Shown piece by piece: positions 23,159-32,230 of a DNA stretch of 42,419 bases. Each line of letters starts with the position of its first letter. The first letter of the stretch is position 1. A program made the position numbers and the translations under genes. The stretch comes from Cohaesibacter sp. (GTDB lineage Bacteria; Pseudomonadota; Alphaproteobacteria; Rhizobiales; Cohaesibacteraceae), in the NCBI GenBank assembly GCA_025800145.1, contig JAOXSH010000147.1:1-42419 (forward strand), written 5' to 3'. A model generated the notes under the pieces. That model saw nothing but the letters and a program-made list of their open reading frames with translations. It was not told the origin of the DNA and made no database searches.

Positions 23159-24520
23159 TTGGTCGATTTGCATAATCGCCTTTATGATGACCATGCTTAT
23201 GACCTCGACACCGAGCCGATGAGCTGGTGGCGCGACAGTTGCGCTGTGCCGCAATTTCTCTATTCCCCTTTGCAAGACGACCGGATTAGTGATGTTGCAG
23301 TGATTGGCGGTGGTGTGACGGGACTGAATGCCGCTTTGCGTCTGGCGCGCGATTACGGCCAATTGGTGACGTTGCTTGATAGCGGTTATCCCGGCTGGGG
23401 GGCCTCGGGGCGCAATGGTGGCTTTTGCTGTCTGGGCGGCTCTCGCCTGTCGGAATTATCCATTGCGCGCAGTTTGGGCGCAGAAGAAGCCCATCGCTTT
23501 CAAAAAAGCCAGCTTGATGCCATTTTGCATGTTGAACAGATGCTTGACCAGCTGGGGCTGGATGTTGACCGGCATAGCAAGGGAGAACTTGTTGTTGCGC
23601 ATAGCCCTCGTCAGGCTGAAGCCATGCGCGAAGAAGCGCCTTTGCTGGCGCAAAAGCTGGGGGTTGGAGCAGACTTTTACAGCCCAAGCGCACTGAAAGA
23701 GCAAGGCGCTCATATATCCGGGCATTATGGCGGGCTGCATCTGAAGGCCGGATTTGCCATGCATCCGTTGAAATATACCACGGGACTGGCTACGGCCTGT
23801 CATGAAGCGGGGGTGCGCTTATGCGGGCAAAGTGATGTTTTGGCTTTGTCTTATGAGCCGACGGGACGGGTTCGAGTGCATTGCCTTGAGGGGAGCGTGC
23901 TGGCAAAGAGAGTTTTGCTTGCCACCAATGGCTATAGCTCGGAGCGCTGTCCACCGGTTATGGCCGGACGGACTTTGCCCCTTCTCTCCACCATCTTGGT
24001 GACACGGCCCCTTTCCAAACAAGAACAACAAGCGCAAGGCTGGTGGTCGGATTTGATGGCCTATGACAGCCGCAATTTGTTGCATTATTTTCGCCTGATG
24101 CCAGATGGCCGCTTTTTGTTTGGTATGCGTGGCAGCTGCAATGCATCAGAAGCGGGTCAAAAACGCTTTGAAAGCGAAGTGCGCAAAGAGTTTAATCGCC
24201 TTTTCCCGGCATGGGCCGGTGTGGAGCATGACTATTTCTGGTCGGGTCTGATTTGTATGACCGCCTCAGGCTTTCCCTATATCGGGCCTGTTGAGGGTGC
24301 GCCCAATATCTGGGCTGCGCTTGGTTATCATGGCAATGGTCTTGCCATGGGCAGTTGGGCGGGGGCGCAAGCGGCGGATATTCTGGCCTCCAAAATGCGT
24401 CATGACGCTTTGCCAGCCGCCTTTCGCCAACCGCTGAAGACTTTTCCTTTTCCGGCTTTGCGCAAACTCTATATCAGAGCTGGCATTTTGGGGCTTGGCT
24501 TATTGGATCAGTTGCCCTGA
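23159..24520 (+). CDS. FAD-dependent oxidoreductase, PuuB/gamma-glutamylputrescine oxidase-like (copy 1)
   Basis: 453 residues if started at the TTG at 23159, which has GGGAG seven bases upstream; an ATG at 23219 (MSWWRDS) is the alternative. The Rossmann dinucleotide motif is VAVIGGGVTGLNAALRLA, followed by GWGASGRNGGFCCLGGSRL, the pattern of the PuuB/DadA (DAO) family. Late FAD contacts are GYHGNGLAMGSWAGA. It probably oxidises gamma-glutamylputrescine (or a related gamma-glutamyl amine) to the aldehyde, giving H2O2 or reducing a quinone. It is convergent with the PuuA-like synthetase gene, with only 30 bases between the stops. A second PuuB-like gene lies at 35183. Confidence 0.82.
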   Translation: MVDLHNRLYDDHAYDLDTEPMSWWRDSCAVPQFLYSPLQDDRISDVAVIGGGVTGLNAALRLARDYGQLVTLLDSGYPGWGASGRNGGFCCLGGSRLSELSIARSLGAEEAHRFQKSQLDAILHVEQMLDQLGLDVDRHSKGELVVAHSPRQAEAMREEAPLLAQKLGVGADFYSPSALKEQGAHISGHYGGLHLKAGFAMHPLKYTTGLATACHEAGVRLCGQSDVLALSYEPTGRVRVHCLEGSVLAKRVLLATNGYSSERCPPVMAGRTLPLLSTILVTRPLSKQEQQAQGWWSDLMAYDSRNLLHYFRLMPDGRFLFGMRGSCNASEAGQKRFESEVRKEFNRLFPAWAGVEHDYFWSGLICMTASGFPYIGPVEGAPNIWAALGYHGNGLAMGSWAGAQAADILASKMRHDALPAAFRQPLKTFPFPALRKLYIRAGILGLGLLDQLP

Positions 24521-24550
24521 CCTGATCCAACATAAGAGTGGCCGTTGGTA

Positions 24551-25969
24551 TTACACTGTGCGCAAATAAGAGCGGCATTCAAAGTCGGTAATGGTGGCCG
24601 AGACAATGGCCTCTTCCGCCTCGCGCGATTTGGTATAGCAGTGATGAAAGTCCTGACCGGCCATATCGGCAAACCACTTTGCACCGCCAAACTGTTTGAT
24701 TGCCTCTTGCCAGATGGGCGACAAAGGTGTTTTAACCTCGACCTGCTCAAGTGTTTCAATGGCTTGGCCGGGGTTGGTCTTGGCAATAAAGCCGTGCATC
24801 ACCCCTGCCAATAAGGCGGAAATGACAAAATAGGGGTTGGCGTCAGCACCGGCGACGCGATGCTCGAAGCGCGCTGCGGGACCTGAGCTTGCGGGCACAC
24901 GAATAGCAACTGCTCGATGATCATAGCCCCAGCATGGGGTGGTTGGGGCATAGCTTTCTGGCTGGAACCGGCGATAGCTGTTTGCGTGAGGGGCAAACAG
25001 AATTTGCATATCACGCATGGTCTCCAACATCCCGCCAATGGCCTGTTGTAAAGGCGCATTGGCCTGCTCGACCGCGCCTTGCTTGCTTGTTTTGCCTGCA
25101 TCAAAGATATTGTGCCCCTCTTCATCCAGCAGGCTCATATGCACATGAAAGCCATTGCCGGTGCTATGGGCATAGGGTTTGGCCATGAAGGTGGCATCAA
25201 AGCCGTGCTTGCGTGCCACATGGCGCACAACCCGCTTGAACAATATACAATGGTCAGCGGCTTGCAGCGCACTTGGCACATGTAGCAAATTCATTTCGAA
25301 CTGACCGGGACCAAATTCGGAAATGGTTGTTTCTGCTGGAATATTCTGCGCCTTGCAGGCTGAATAAATGTCTGCCAAAACCGGCTCAAAACTGGCAATC
25401 ACGTCCATATTATAGACTTGGCTGTCCGTCAGCCGGTCTGTTTGTCCAGAAATGATTGGGCCTTGCGGGTGGCCGGTTTGTGTGGTGTTGCGATCAATCA
25501 GATAAAATTCCAGCTCGGTGGCCACGACTGGGGTGAGCTTGAGGTCGGCAAAGCGTTCGGTCATCTTTTCCAAGACGCCTCTTGTATCATAGCCACAGGG
25601 ATTGCCGGTCTCTATCTCTGTCATCGTGACCAGCACTTGCGCCGTTGGCTCGCACGCCCATGGCACACGGCTCAAGGTGCCGGGCACTGGCAGGCAAATG
25701 CCATCCGGGTCGCCTTTTTCCAATGCAATGCCCACCGCTGGCACATCATCGCCCCAGATATCCAGCGCTGCGGTGGAGCGTGGCATACGCACGCCCCCCT
25801 CTGCCAGTTTGGTCAGCGCCTCGACAGGCAGCCATTTGCCCATCAAGGGACCACAAAAGCGCGGCAGCAGGATTTCGACTTTGACGATATCAGGATTTGC
25901 CGCCAGAAAAGCCTCGGCTTCTGCTTTGAACTGGTCTGCCAAATTTGGCTCTCTATTGGTGGCGAGCAT
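24551..25969 (-). CDS. Glutamine synthetase family protein, gamma-glutamylpolyamine synthetase (PuuA-like, copy 1)
   Basis: 472 residues. The beta-grasp domain comes first, then the catalytic domain with ATELEFYLIDRN (metal-binding Glu), EFGPGQFEMNLLHV, GFHVHMSL and ANSYRRFQP, and RFEHRVAGADANPYF. The length and the missing adenylylation loop fit PuuA/GlnT enzymes rather than GlnA. It would join glutamate to putrescine or another amine using ATP in the cytoplasm. GAGG stands five bases before the ATG. It is the last gene of the PotF-G-H-I-SpeB-synthetase operon, and about 45 bases past the agmatinase stop. Confidence 0.87.
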   Translation of the reverse strand: MLATNREPNLADQFKAEAEAFLAANPDIVKVEILLPRFCGPLMGKWLPVEALTKLAEGGVRMPRSTAALDIWGDDVPAVGIALEKGDPDGICLPVPGTLSRVPWACEPTAQVLVTMTEIETGNPCGYDTRGVLEKMTERFADLKLTPVVATELEFYLIDRNTTQTGHPQGPIISGQTDRLTDSQVYNMDVIASFEPVLADIYSACKAQNIPAETTISEFGPGQFEMNLLHVPSALQAADHCILFKRVVRHVARKHGFDATFMAKPYAHSTGNGFHVHMSLLDEEGHNIFDAGKTSKQGAVEQANAPLQQAIGGMLETMRDMQILFAPHANSYRRFQPESYAPTTPCWGYDHRAVAIRVPASSGPAARFEHRVAGADANPYFVISALLAGVMHGFIAKTNPGQAIETLEQVEVKTPLSPIWQEAIKQFGGAKWFADMAGQDFHHCYTKSREAEEAIVSATITDFECRSYLRTV

Positions 25970-26014
25970 TGTATCCTCGTTTGTTGGTGACGCCCTTGAT
26001 GGGTGTTCGGTCTT

Positions 26015-27046
26015 TTATGATGATGTCAGTTTATGATCCGGGAATTGCGATGCATAGAGGCAAATCAGATCCAGCGCCAAGGTGGCCGCAGCCAAAGCTG
26101 TGACTTCTCCCACATCATAGGCGGGGGAGACTTCGACCACGTCCATAGCCTTGATATTGAGGCCTTGCAGGCCACGAATGATGGCGCGGACATCGCCGGT
26201 ATGCATTCCGCCGACCACCGGCGTCCCTGTTCCCGGTGCGAAAGCCGGGTCCAGTCCGTCAATATCAAAGGTGATATAGGCGGGATGCTGGCCAACGATT
26301 GAGCGGACGGCTTCGATTGTTGCTGTGACGCCCTTTTCGCGCACCCAGTCGGCACTGAAAATGTTAAAGCCATGGCTTTCGGGATTGTTGGTACGGATGC
26401 CAATCTGGGCAGATTTTTCTGGCAGAATGACGCCTTCGCGCGCAGCATGATAAAACATGGTGCCATGGTCCAGCCTGTCACCATTGTCGCGCCATGTATC
26501 GGAATGGGCGTCAAACTGGATCAGAGCCAGCGGGCCATGCTGGTCTGCATGGGCCTTGATAGCGGGATAGGTGCAAAAATGGTCACCGCCCAGCATCAGC
26601 GTTGCAACATCATGCTCGGCAATTTCCCGGATTTGCTCTTGCAACCGATCAGCAATTTCTCGTGGATAGCCGGGGTCAAATTGCAAATCACCATAATCCA
26701 CCACGGCAAGGCGTTCAAAAGGATCAAAGGACCATCCCCAGGCCCGGTCCCATGCCAGCATGGAAGAGGCTTGACGAATGGCGCGGGGGCCAAAGCGACA
26801 GCCCGGCCTGTTGGAGACGGAAATATCAAATGGCACACCAAAGACAGCGACATCGGCCCCTGTCAAATCCTTGCTATATTGGCGGCGCATGAAAGACAGA
26901 ATGCCTGCATAGGTCGCCTCGGCCAAGGTGCCATAGGGCGAGCGCCGGGTGATGGCCAGATCCGCCTCGCCATATTCATCATGAATTGGCGGCTCATCCG
27001 CTGTTTGATCTTTTATAGTCTTTGTCTGTTTTGGTGTCTCAATCAT
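26015..27046 (-). CDS. speB: Agmatinase / ureohydrolase
   Basis: 343 residues from the ATG at 27046; a TTG start at 27100 overlapping the permease gene by 14 bases is also possible and would add a basic, Lys-rich N-terminus. The manganese-binding motifs are GGDH (residues 153-156), DAHSD (179-183) and DIDGLDPAFAPGTGTP (from 261), with a further VEVSPAYD. All ligands are intact. It hydrolyses agmatine to putrescine and urea; guanidinobutyrase is an alternative. Its place between the polyamine importer and the PuuA-like gene fits agmatine use as a nitrogen source. Confidence 0.9.
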   Translation of the reverse strand: MIETPKQTKTIKDQTADEPPIHDEYGEADLAITRRSPYGTLAEATYAGILSFMRRQYSKDLTGADVAVFGVPFDISVSNRPGCRFGPRAIRQASSMLAWDRAWGWSFDPFERLAVVDYGDLQFDPGYPREIADRLQEQIREIAEHDVATLMLGGDHFCTYPAIKAHADQHGPLALIQFDAHSDTWRDNGDRLDHGTMFYHAAREGVILPEKSAQIGIRTNNPESHGFNIFSADWVREKGVTATIEAVRSIVGQHPAYITFDIDGLDPAFAPGTGTPVVGGMHTGDVRAIIRGLQGLNIKAMDVVEVSPAYDVGEVTALAAATLALDLICLYASQFPDHKLTSS

Positions 27047-27086
27047 TGGATTGTCCGCTTTTGCCGCTTTAGGCACGGTTTTCGCT

Positions 27087-27905
27087 TTAGGCTTCGGCAA
27101 TCGCTGCCTGTTCCTCTCGCTTGCGTTTAAGCTCCTGATTTTTGGTCACGAGAGAGGCAATGATCACGCCTGTTGAGACGAGGATGACAAGGATGGTGGA
27201 CAGAGCGTTGATTTCAGGCGTCACACCCAGCCGCACCTGCGAATAAATCTTCATCGGCAAGGTGGTGGCACCGGGGCCGGAAGCAAAAGAGGCAATCACC
27301 AAATCATCCAAAGACAAGGTGAAGCTAAGAAGCCATGCAGAGAGCACCGCAGGCAGAATGATTGGCAACGTCACCTGAAAGAAAGCCGAGAGGCGCGTGC
27401 AGCCCAGGTCCAGCGCGGCTTCTTCCAAGGATTGATCAAAGGTGACAAGGCGAGAAGAGACGACCACCGCCGCATAGCACATGGAAAATGTCACATGGGC
27501 AATGATGATGGTCCAAAAGCCACGATCCAGCCCCATAGAGACAAAGAGCAACAACAGGGAGAGACCGGTAATGACTTCGGGCATCACCAATGGGGCATAA
27601 ATCATGCCAGAGAAAAGCGTGCGGCCTGTAAAGCGCCCTGCCCTTACCAAAATCAGTGCGCCCATGGTGCCCAAGATGGTGGCAATGGAGGCTGAGACGA
27701 AGGCCACACGCGCCGTTACCCAAGCTGCATCCATAAAGCCCTCATTCTGGAAGACGGCGCCATACCATTTGGTTGAGAAACCGCCCCAGACGGTGACCAA
27801 TCTGCTTTCGTTGAAAGAGAAGATGATCAACAGCAGGATGGGCAAATAGAGAAAAGCAAAGCCGAGGGTCAGAGATGTGACATTGAAGAGGGAAATGCGT
27901 CTCAT
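27087..27905 (-). CDS. potI: Polyamine ABC transporter permease (PotI/PotC-like)
   Basis: 272 residues with six membrane segments. The EAA loop is LEEAALDLGCTRLSAFFQVTLPIILP (about residues 170-195), followed by the family-typical SFTLSLDDLVIASFASGPGATTLPMKIYS. It is the second inner-membrane subunit of the putrescine/polyamine importer. Its start overlaps the end of the PotH-like gene by four bases; GGAGG precedes it. Confidence 0.92.
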   Translation of the reverse strand: MRRISLFNVTSLTLGFAFLYLPILLLIIFSFNESRLVTVWGGFSTKWYGAVFQNEGFMDAAWVTARVAFVSASIATILGTMGALILVRAGRFTGRTLFSGMIYAPLVMPEVITGLSLLLLFVSMGLDRGFWTIIIAHVTFSMCYAAVVVSSRLVTFDQSLEEAALDLGCTRLSAFFQVTLPIILPAVLSAWLLSFTLSLDDLVIASFASGPGATTLPMKIYSQVRLGVTPEINALSTILVILVSTGVIIASLVTKNQELKRKREEQAAIAEA

Positions 27906-28837
27906 TTGCCTGCCTCCGCATTGCGTTCCTGCATTTTCTGGAACATGACAATTGGCACGATCAGAAGCAGCAAGAGAATGACGGCAACAGCCGAGGAAAC
28001 CGGCCAGTCACGGTTAGAGAAAAATTCCACCCACAGGGTTTTGCCAATCATCAATGTGTTGGAGCCACCGAGCAAATCGGGAATGACAAATTCTCCGACC
28101 GCTGGAATGAAGACCAGAAAACAGCCTGCAATGATACCGGGCATGGATAAGGGAATGGTGATGACCCAGAAGCTTTTTAATGGTGGGCATCCAAGATCTT
28201 GGGCGGCCTCCAGCAAGGAACCATCCATTTTTTCCAAGGCGGCATAAAGTGGCAGGATCATGAAAGGCAAATAGGAATAGACAATGCCAATATAGACGGC
28301 ACTATCGGTATTAAGGATGGTCAGAGGCTTGTCAATGATACCAAGAGAGGTGAGCAGGAGATTGAGCAATCCTTCTTTTTTCAGGATGCCAATCCAGGCA
28401 TAGACGCGGATCAAAAAAGAGGTCCAAAATGGCAGTATGACCAGCATTAACAGCGTGGGCCGCCATTCATTGGGCGCGCGGGCAATGGAATAGGCGATGG
28501 GATAGCCAATAATCAGCGTCAAAAGGGTGGAGATACTGGCAATCTTGAGGCTGGAGAGATAGGATTTCCAATATAAATCATCCTCTGTCAGCCAGATGTA
28601 ATTTTCCAGATCAAAGGCGGCAATCATAGCCTTGAGCCCATCCCACCCGGCTGCCGGATCCCAAACAGGGATATATGGTGGCTTGGCGATGGCAATATCA
28701 GAGAGCGAAATTTTCGTGACAATGAAGAAAGGAGCCAGAAAGAAAACAAGCAGCCATAGATAGGGAATAGCCACCAAAAGGCGCTTTCCCCATTTGCCGC
28801 TCAATGCCAGTGATGCCTTGTCCGTCTGCGCTGCCAT
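27902..28837 (-). CDS. potH: Polyamine ABC transporter permease (PotH/PotB-like)
   Basis: 311 residues with six membrane segments. The first lies at about 17-40 (LLVAIPYLWLLVFFLAPFFIV), and LPFWTSFLIRVYAWIGIL and EAAQDLGCPPLKSFWVITIPLSMPGI (EAA loop) are typical of PotB/PotH. The late IPDLLGGSNTLMIGKTL segment is also diagnostic. AAGGAG stands just before the ATG; the ATPase gene ends six bases upstream and the partner permease overlaps it. Confidence 0.92.
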   Translation of the reverse strand: MAAQTDKASLALSGKWGKRLLVAIPYLWLLVFFLAPFFIVTKISLSDIAIAKPPYIPVWDPAAGWDGLKAMIAAFDLENYIWLTEDDLYWKSYLSSLKIASISTLLTLIIGYPIAYSIARAPNEWRPTLLMLVILPFWTSFLIRVYAWIGILKKEGLLNLLLTSLGIIDKPLTILNTDSAVYIGIVYSYLPFMILPLYAALEKMDGSLLEAAQDLGCPPLKSFWVITIPLSMPGIIAGCFLVFIPAVGEFVIPDLLGGSNTLMIGKTLWVEFFSNRDWPVSSAVAVILLLLLIVPIVMFQKMQERNAEAGK

Positions 28838-28843
28838 TGCTCC

Positions 28844-30010
28844 TTACCTTTCCAGCAAGACGCCAGAGCCGGCGCGCCAATGGATGAAGACCTCATCCTC
28901 CCATGTGATGGGACGTTTGGACAGATGCTGGACGTTGGCTTCCTGACTTTTGATGATTTGGCCATTTTCCAGTTGAACATGATAGGTGGAAAAGGTGCCG
29001 GTATAGGCAATATCAAGCACTTTGCCTTTGACATAATTATGAGCGTCAAAGGGCTCTTCCTTTGTGATGCGGATTTTTTCTGGCCGGATGGCCAAGCATG
29101 CTTTGCTGTCTTTGTCTGGATGGGGGTCATTGTTGCGCAGCCGGATACGGATATCTTTTTGTCCCTCTGCCCATGTGAGCAAGGTGATATCGTCTTCGCG
29201 CGCGCATCCCCCCGATGTGCGCCCTTCAATGATATTGATATCACCCAGAAAACTGGCGCAATAACGGCTGTTTGGATGCTCATAAATATCAGAGGGAGTG
29301 GCCACCTGAACGATTTTGCCGTGATCCATCACCGCAATACGGCTGGCTACCGTCATGGCCTCTTCCTGATCATGGGTGACGATGACAAAGGTCATGCCCA
29401 GTTTTTCCTGAATATCCATCAGCTCGAACTGGGTTTGCTCGCGCAATTTTCGATCCAGAGCACCCAGGGGCTCGTCCAAAAGCAGCAATTTGGGCCGTTT
29501 TGCCAGCGAGCGGGCCAGAGCCACGCGCTGACGCTGTCCTCCGGACAATTGGTGCGGTTTGCGCTTGGCAAATTGCTCCAATTGCACGAGCGAGAGCATT
29601 TCCTCCACTCTGGCGATGATTTCGCCTTTGGGACGCTTTTCCTGTTTCAGGCCAAAGGCAATATTTTGCTCGACACTCATATGCGGGAAGAGCGCATAGG
29701 ACTGAAACATCATATTGACAGGGCGTTCATGAGGGGCAGACGCACTTAACGGCTCCCCGCTTAAGGTAATGGCGCCTTTGGTTGGCGTTTCAAAGCCTGC
29801 AAGCATACGCATCATGGTTGTTTTGCCGCAACCAGAGGGACCCAATAGAGCAAAAAATTCCCGCTCATAAATATTCAGCGTCAGATCATCAATCGCGGTG
29901 AAGGAGCCATATTGTTTGGTGACATTTTCAAATTTCACCAAAGGATTTTCATCTGGTTTGTCCCAAGGGGCAAACACAGATTCAGACTCTGCGGCAGGGG
30001 AAATGGTCAT
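28844..30010 (-). CDS. potG: Polyamine ABC transporter ATPase (PotG/PotA-like)
   Basis: 388 residues. Walker A is GPSGCGKTT (residues 57-65), the Q-loop is FQSYALFPHMSVEQNIAFGLKQ, the signature is [19 protein letters not shown], Walker B is LLLLDEPLGALDRKLR, and the switch is FVIVTHDQEEAMT. A C-terminal TOBE-type domain follows from about residue 290. The extended acidic N-terminus (about 25 residues before the core) matches PotG. It energises the importer. The binding-protein gene lies 90 bases upstream, separated by a hairpin. Confidence 0.92.
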   Translation of the reverse strand: MTISPAAESESVFAPWDKPDENPLVKFENVTKQYGSFTAIDDLTLNIYEREFFALLGPSGCGKTTMMRMLAGFETPTKGAITLSGEPLSASAPHERPVNMMFQSYALFPHMSVEQNIAFGLKQEKRPKGEIIARVEEMLSLVQLEQFAKRKPHQLSGGQRQRVALARSLAKRPKLLLLDEPLGALDRKLREQTQFELMDIQEKLGMTFVIVTHDQEEAMTVASRIAVMDHGKIVQVATPSDIYEHPNSRYCASFLGDINIIEGRTSGGCAREDDITLLTWAEGQKDIRIRLRNNDPHPDKDSKACLAIRPEKIRITKEEPFDAHNYVKGKVLDIAYTGTFSTYHVQLENGQIIKSQEANVQHLSKRPITWEDEVFIHWRAGSGVLLER

Positions 30011-30043
30011 GATCGTCTCGCTATGGCTTGGCTTTGAAAACCC

Positions 30044-30087
30044 GAAGGCAACAGCAAACCGGCGGCAAAAGCCACCGACTTGCCTTC
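30044..30087 (-). other. Hairpin between potF and potG
   Basis: GAAGGCAA (30044-30051) and TTGCCTTC (30080-30087) pair, with an inner GGTGGC / GCCGCC stem around TTTT. No strong T-run follows. It lies in the gap after the binding-protein gene, the same position as the ugpB-ugpA hairpin, and probably sets the ratio of binding protein to permease. Confidence 0.65.
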
Positions 30088-30099
30088 ATCAATCGCGCT

Positions 30100-31209
30100 T
30101 TACTGGCCGGACTTAATCGATGTCCAGGAGCGGGTCACAATGCGCTGGGTTTTGGGCGGATAAGGCATGTGAACAAACAGCTTTTCTGCCGTTTTTTCAT
30201 CTGGATAGACTGCCGGATCGTCCAGAACCGCTTTATCGAGCAAAGGTTGGGATGCCTTGTTGCCATTGGCATAGACAACATAATTGGATGCCTTGGCGAT
30301 GACTTCCGGGCGCATGATAAAGTCGAGGAATTTATGCGCCCCTTCGACATTTTTTGCATCTGCCGGAATGGCCATTTGGTCAAACCACATTTGCGCCCCT
30401 TCTTTGGGGATGATGTAATTGACCTCTACGCCATTGTTGGCTTCGGCGGCGCGGTCCCTTGCCTGAAAGACATCTCCTGACCAGCCAACTGCCAGACAAA
30501 TATCGCCATTGGCCAGCGCATTAATATATTCCGAACTATGGAATTTTTGCACATTTGGGCGCACTTTTGCCAAAAGATCGGTCGCGGCTTTCAAATCTGC
30601 TTTGTCATGGCTGTTGGGGTCTTTGCCCAGATACATCAGGGCAGTTGGTATCAATTCGGTTGGGGCATCGAGAACGTGAATGCCGCAATCCTTGAATTTG
30701 GCGGCAATTTCAGGCTTGAAGATGATATCCCAGCTGTTGACGGGCAGATCACCCAAGCGCTTTTTGGCCTCGCCAACATTATAGCCAATGCCGGTTGTCC
30801 CCCAAAGATAATTGATTGAATGCGCGTTTCCGGCATCATATTTGGCCGTTTGGGCGGAGACCACATCCCACATATTTTTCAAATTGGCGAGTTTGGATTT
30901 ATCCAGCTTTTGAAAGACACCAGCCTGAATTTGGCGCATCAGGAAGGTGCCGGTTGGCACCACCACATCATAGCCAGAGGAGCCAGCCAGCAATTTGGTT
31001 TCAAGCACTTCATTGGAATCAAAAACATCATAAACAACTTTTATGCCAGTTTCTGTCTCAAATTCCTTGATAACGCTTTCGTCGATATAATCAGACCAAT
31101 TATAGACATGCAGTATTTTTTCATCCGCTTTGGCAACCACGCCTGTTGCCAATAAAGCAGCAGTGATCACACCAAGCCCGGTGCCAAACTTCTTTGCTTT
31201 TTTATGCAT
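30100..31209 (-). CDS. potF: Polyamine ABC transporter solute-binding protein (PotF/PotD-like)
   Basis: 369 residues from the ATG at 31209, preceded by GGGGAG; upstream in-frame starts to 31269 lack a site. The signal peptide HKKAKKFGTGLGVITAALLATGVVAKA is cut near residue 28. The mature start DEKILHVYNWSDYIDESVIKEF is the hallmark of the PotD/PotF family, whose Trp-Ser-Asp-Tyr box lines the amine site; YNVGEAKKRLG, NYLWGTTGIGYN and VGWSGDVFQA follow. It binds putrescine or spermidine in the periplasm. It is the first gene of the operon and is divergent from the GntR regulator. Confidence 0.93.
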   Translation of the reverse strand: MHKKAKKFGTGLGVITAALLATGVVAKADEKILHVYNWSDYIDESVIKEFETETGIKVVYDVFDSNEVLETKLLAGSSGYDVVVPTGTFLMRQIQAGVFQKLDKSKLANLKNMWDVVSAQTAKYDAGNAHSINYLWGTTGIGYNVGEAKKRLGDLPVNSWDIIFKPEIAAKFKDCGIHVLDAPTELIPTALMYLGKDPNSHDKADLKAATDLLAKVRPNVQKFHSSEYINALANGDICLAVGWSGDVFQARDRAAEANNGVEVNYIIPKEGAQMWFDQMAIPADAKNVEGAHKFLDFIMRPEVIAKASNYVVYANGNKASQPLLDKAVLDDPAVYPDEKTAEKLFVHMPYPPKTQRIVTRSWTSIKSGQ

Positions 31210-31306
31210 ATTTTCTCCCCATTCCCCGGCCATTCCCGGAAATTCATAGTCAGTCAATGATTGCTTCACGGCCTCTGACGGGCCTCTTATCCTTTTATTT
31301 TATAAA

Positions 31307-31318
31307 ATTTGATCACAA
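31307..31318. promoter_or_regulatory. Degenerate GntR-type operator between potF and gntR
   Basis: ATTTGATCACAA, within a longer near-palindrome AAAATTTGATCACAATTTT, sits between the divergent potF and gntR genes. It keeps one full half (ATCACAA) of the TTGTGATCACAA word found at the other promoters of this cluster. Confidence 0.45.
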
Positions 31319-31391
31319 TTTTTTCCCCTTCGCAAGTCCCTTTCGATCAAATTGCCTTCCCTCTTTTGACGCAAGCCGCTATAACAAAAAC

Positions 31392-32078
31392 ATGAAACAA
31401 GAACAGCCCACCCCCCAAACCTCGCCTTTGCAAGAGGATACCCTTCCCAACACAACGCATGAGCGCATTTACCGCGCCCTGAAGGGCAAATTGTTGTTTG
31501 GAGGCTTTTTACCGGGCAAAGCCGTTACCTTGCGCGGATTGGCAGAAGACTTGAATGTCAGCCCTATGCCTGTACGTGAGGCGGTTCGCCGCCTGATTGC
31601 CGAAGGCGCTCTTGAAACCCATGGCAATCGCCGGGTTTCCATCCCGCAAATGGGCGAACAAACTCACCGCGAAATCCTGCTTGCCCGCTCTTTGCTGGAG
31701 CCGGAACTTGCTGCAATGGCCCAGCCTCATGTGCGCTCAAAAGACATCAAGGATTTGATTGCAATTGATAAAGCCATTGATGTTTGCTTGGAAAATGGCG
31801 ATGTTGAAGGCTATATGCGGGGCAATTACAATTTTCATTTTCGTCTTTACAACCTTGCCGCATCTCATGTTATGAGCAGTCTGGTTGACAATCTTTGGAT
31901 GCAATTTGGCCCTTTTATGCGCATGGTTTATGGCCGCCATGGCACTGCCAATTTGATTGATCATCACAAACAGGCCATTGACGCCCTGCAAGCCAAGGAT
32001 GTGCCCGCCCTTCGCCACGCAATCACAGAGGATATCCGTCAGGGCATGACCTTCATTGGCGATCAGATCCAGAATTGA
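31392..32078 (+). CDS. GntR family regulator, FCD type
   Basis: 228 residues from the ATG at 31392. The winged helix is ERIYRALKGKLLFGGFLPGKAVTLRGLAEDLNVSPMPVREAVRRLIAEGALETHGNRRVSIPQ (about residues 24-86), in which MPVREAVRRL is the recognition helix. The all-helical FCD effector domain follows (HFRLYNLAASHVMSSLV..). It stands between the polyamine importer operon and a PuuA-like gene. The TGTGATCACA palindromes on both sides of it and at other genes of the cluster make it the likely cluster repressor, with a polyamine or gamma-glutamyl intermediate as inducer. The Shine-Dalgarno is weak, which suggests low expression. Confidence 0.87.
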   Translation: MKQEQPTPQTSPLQEDTLPNTTHERIYRALKGKLLFGGFLPGKAVTLRGLAEDLNVSPMPVREAVRRLIAEGALETHGNRRVSIPQMGEQTHREILLARSLLEPELAAMAQPHVRSKDIKDLIAIDKAIDVCLENGDVEGYMRGNYNFHFRLYNLAASHVMSSLVDNLWMQFGPFMRMVYGRHGTANLIDHHKQAIDALQAKDVPALRHAITEDIRQGMTFIGDQIQN

Positions 32079-32119
32079 CTTTGCGCATCCTTGCATTTTG
32101 GCGGTTGACAATGCGCCAA

Positions 32120-32201
32120 ATGTGATCACAAAATATATTAGAATGTGATCACAGATATGTGGCTTTGAAAGTTTGAAACAATCTTGGTCACATATGATCA
32201 A
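32120..32201. promoter_or_regulatory. Tandem GntR-type operators upstream of the PuuA-like gene
   Basis: ATGTGATCACAA (32120-32131) and ATGTGATCACAG (32143-32154) are two copies of the palindrome TGTGATCACA, 23 bases apart. A weaker, longer near-palindrome TTGGTCACATATGATCAA lies at 32184-32201. Two well-spaced sites in front of the first gene of a catabolic unit are typical of repressor control. Confidence 0.65.
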
Positions 32202-32230
32202 TCAAGCCTGCAAATCAGTTGGATCTCGCT

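Noticed and set aside
26372..27130. Plus-strand open frame of 252 codons opposite speB
   Set aside because: It is antisense to all metal-binding motifs of the agmatinase, and no family is recognised.
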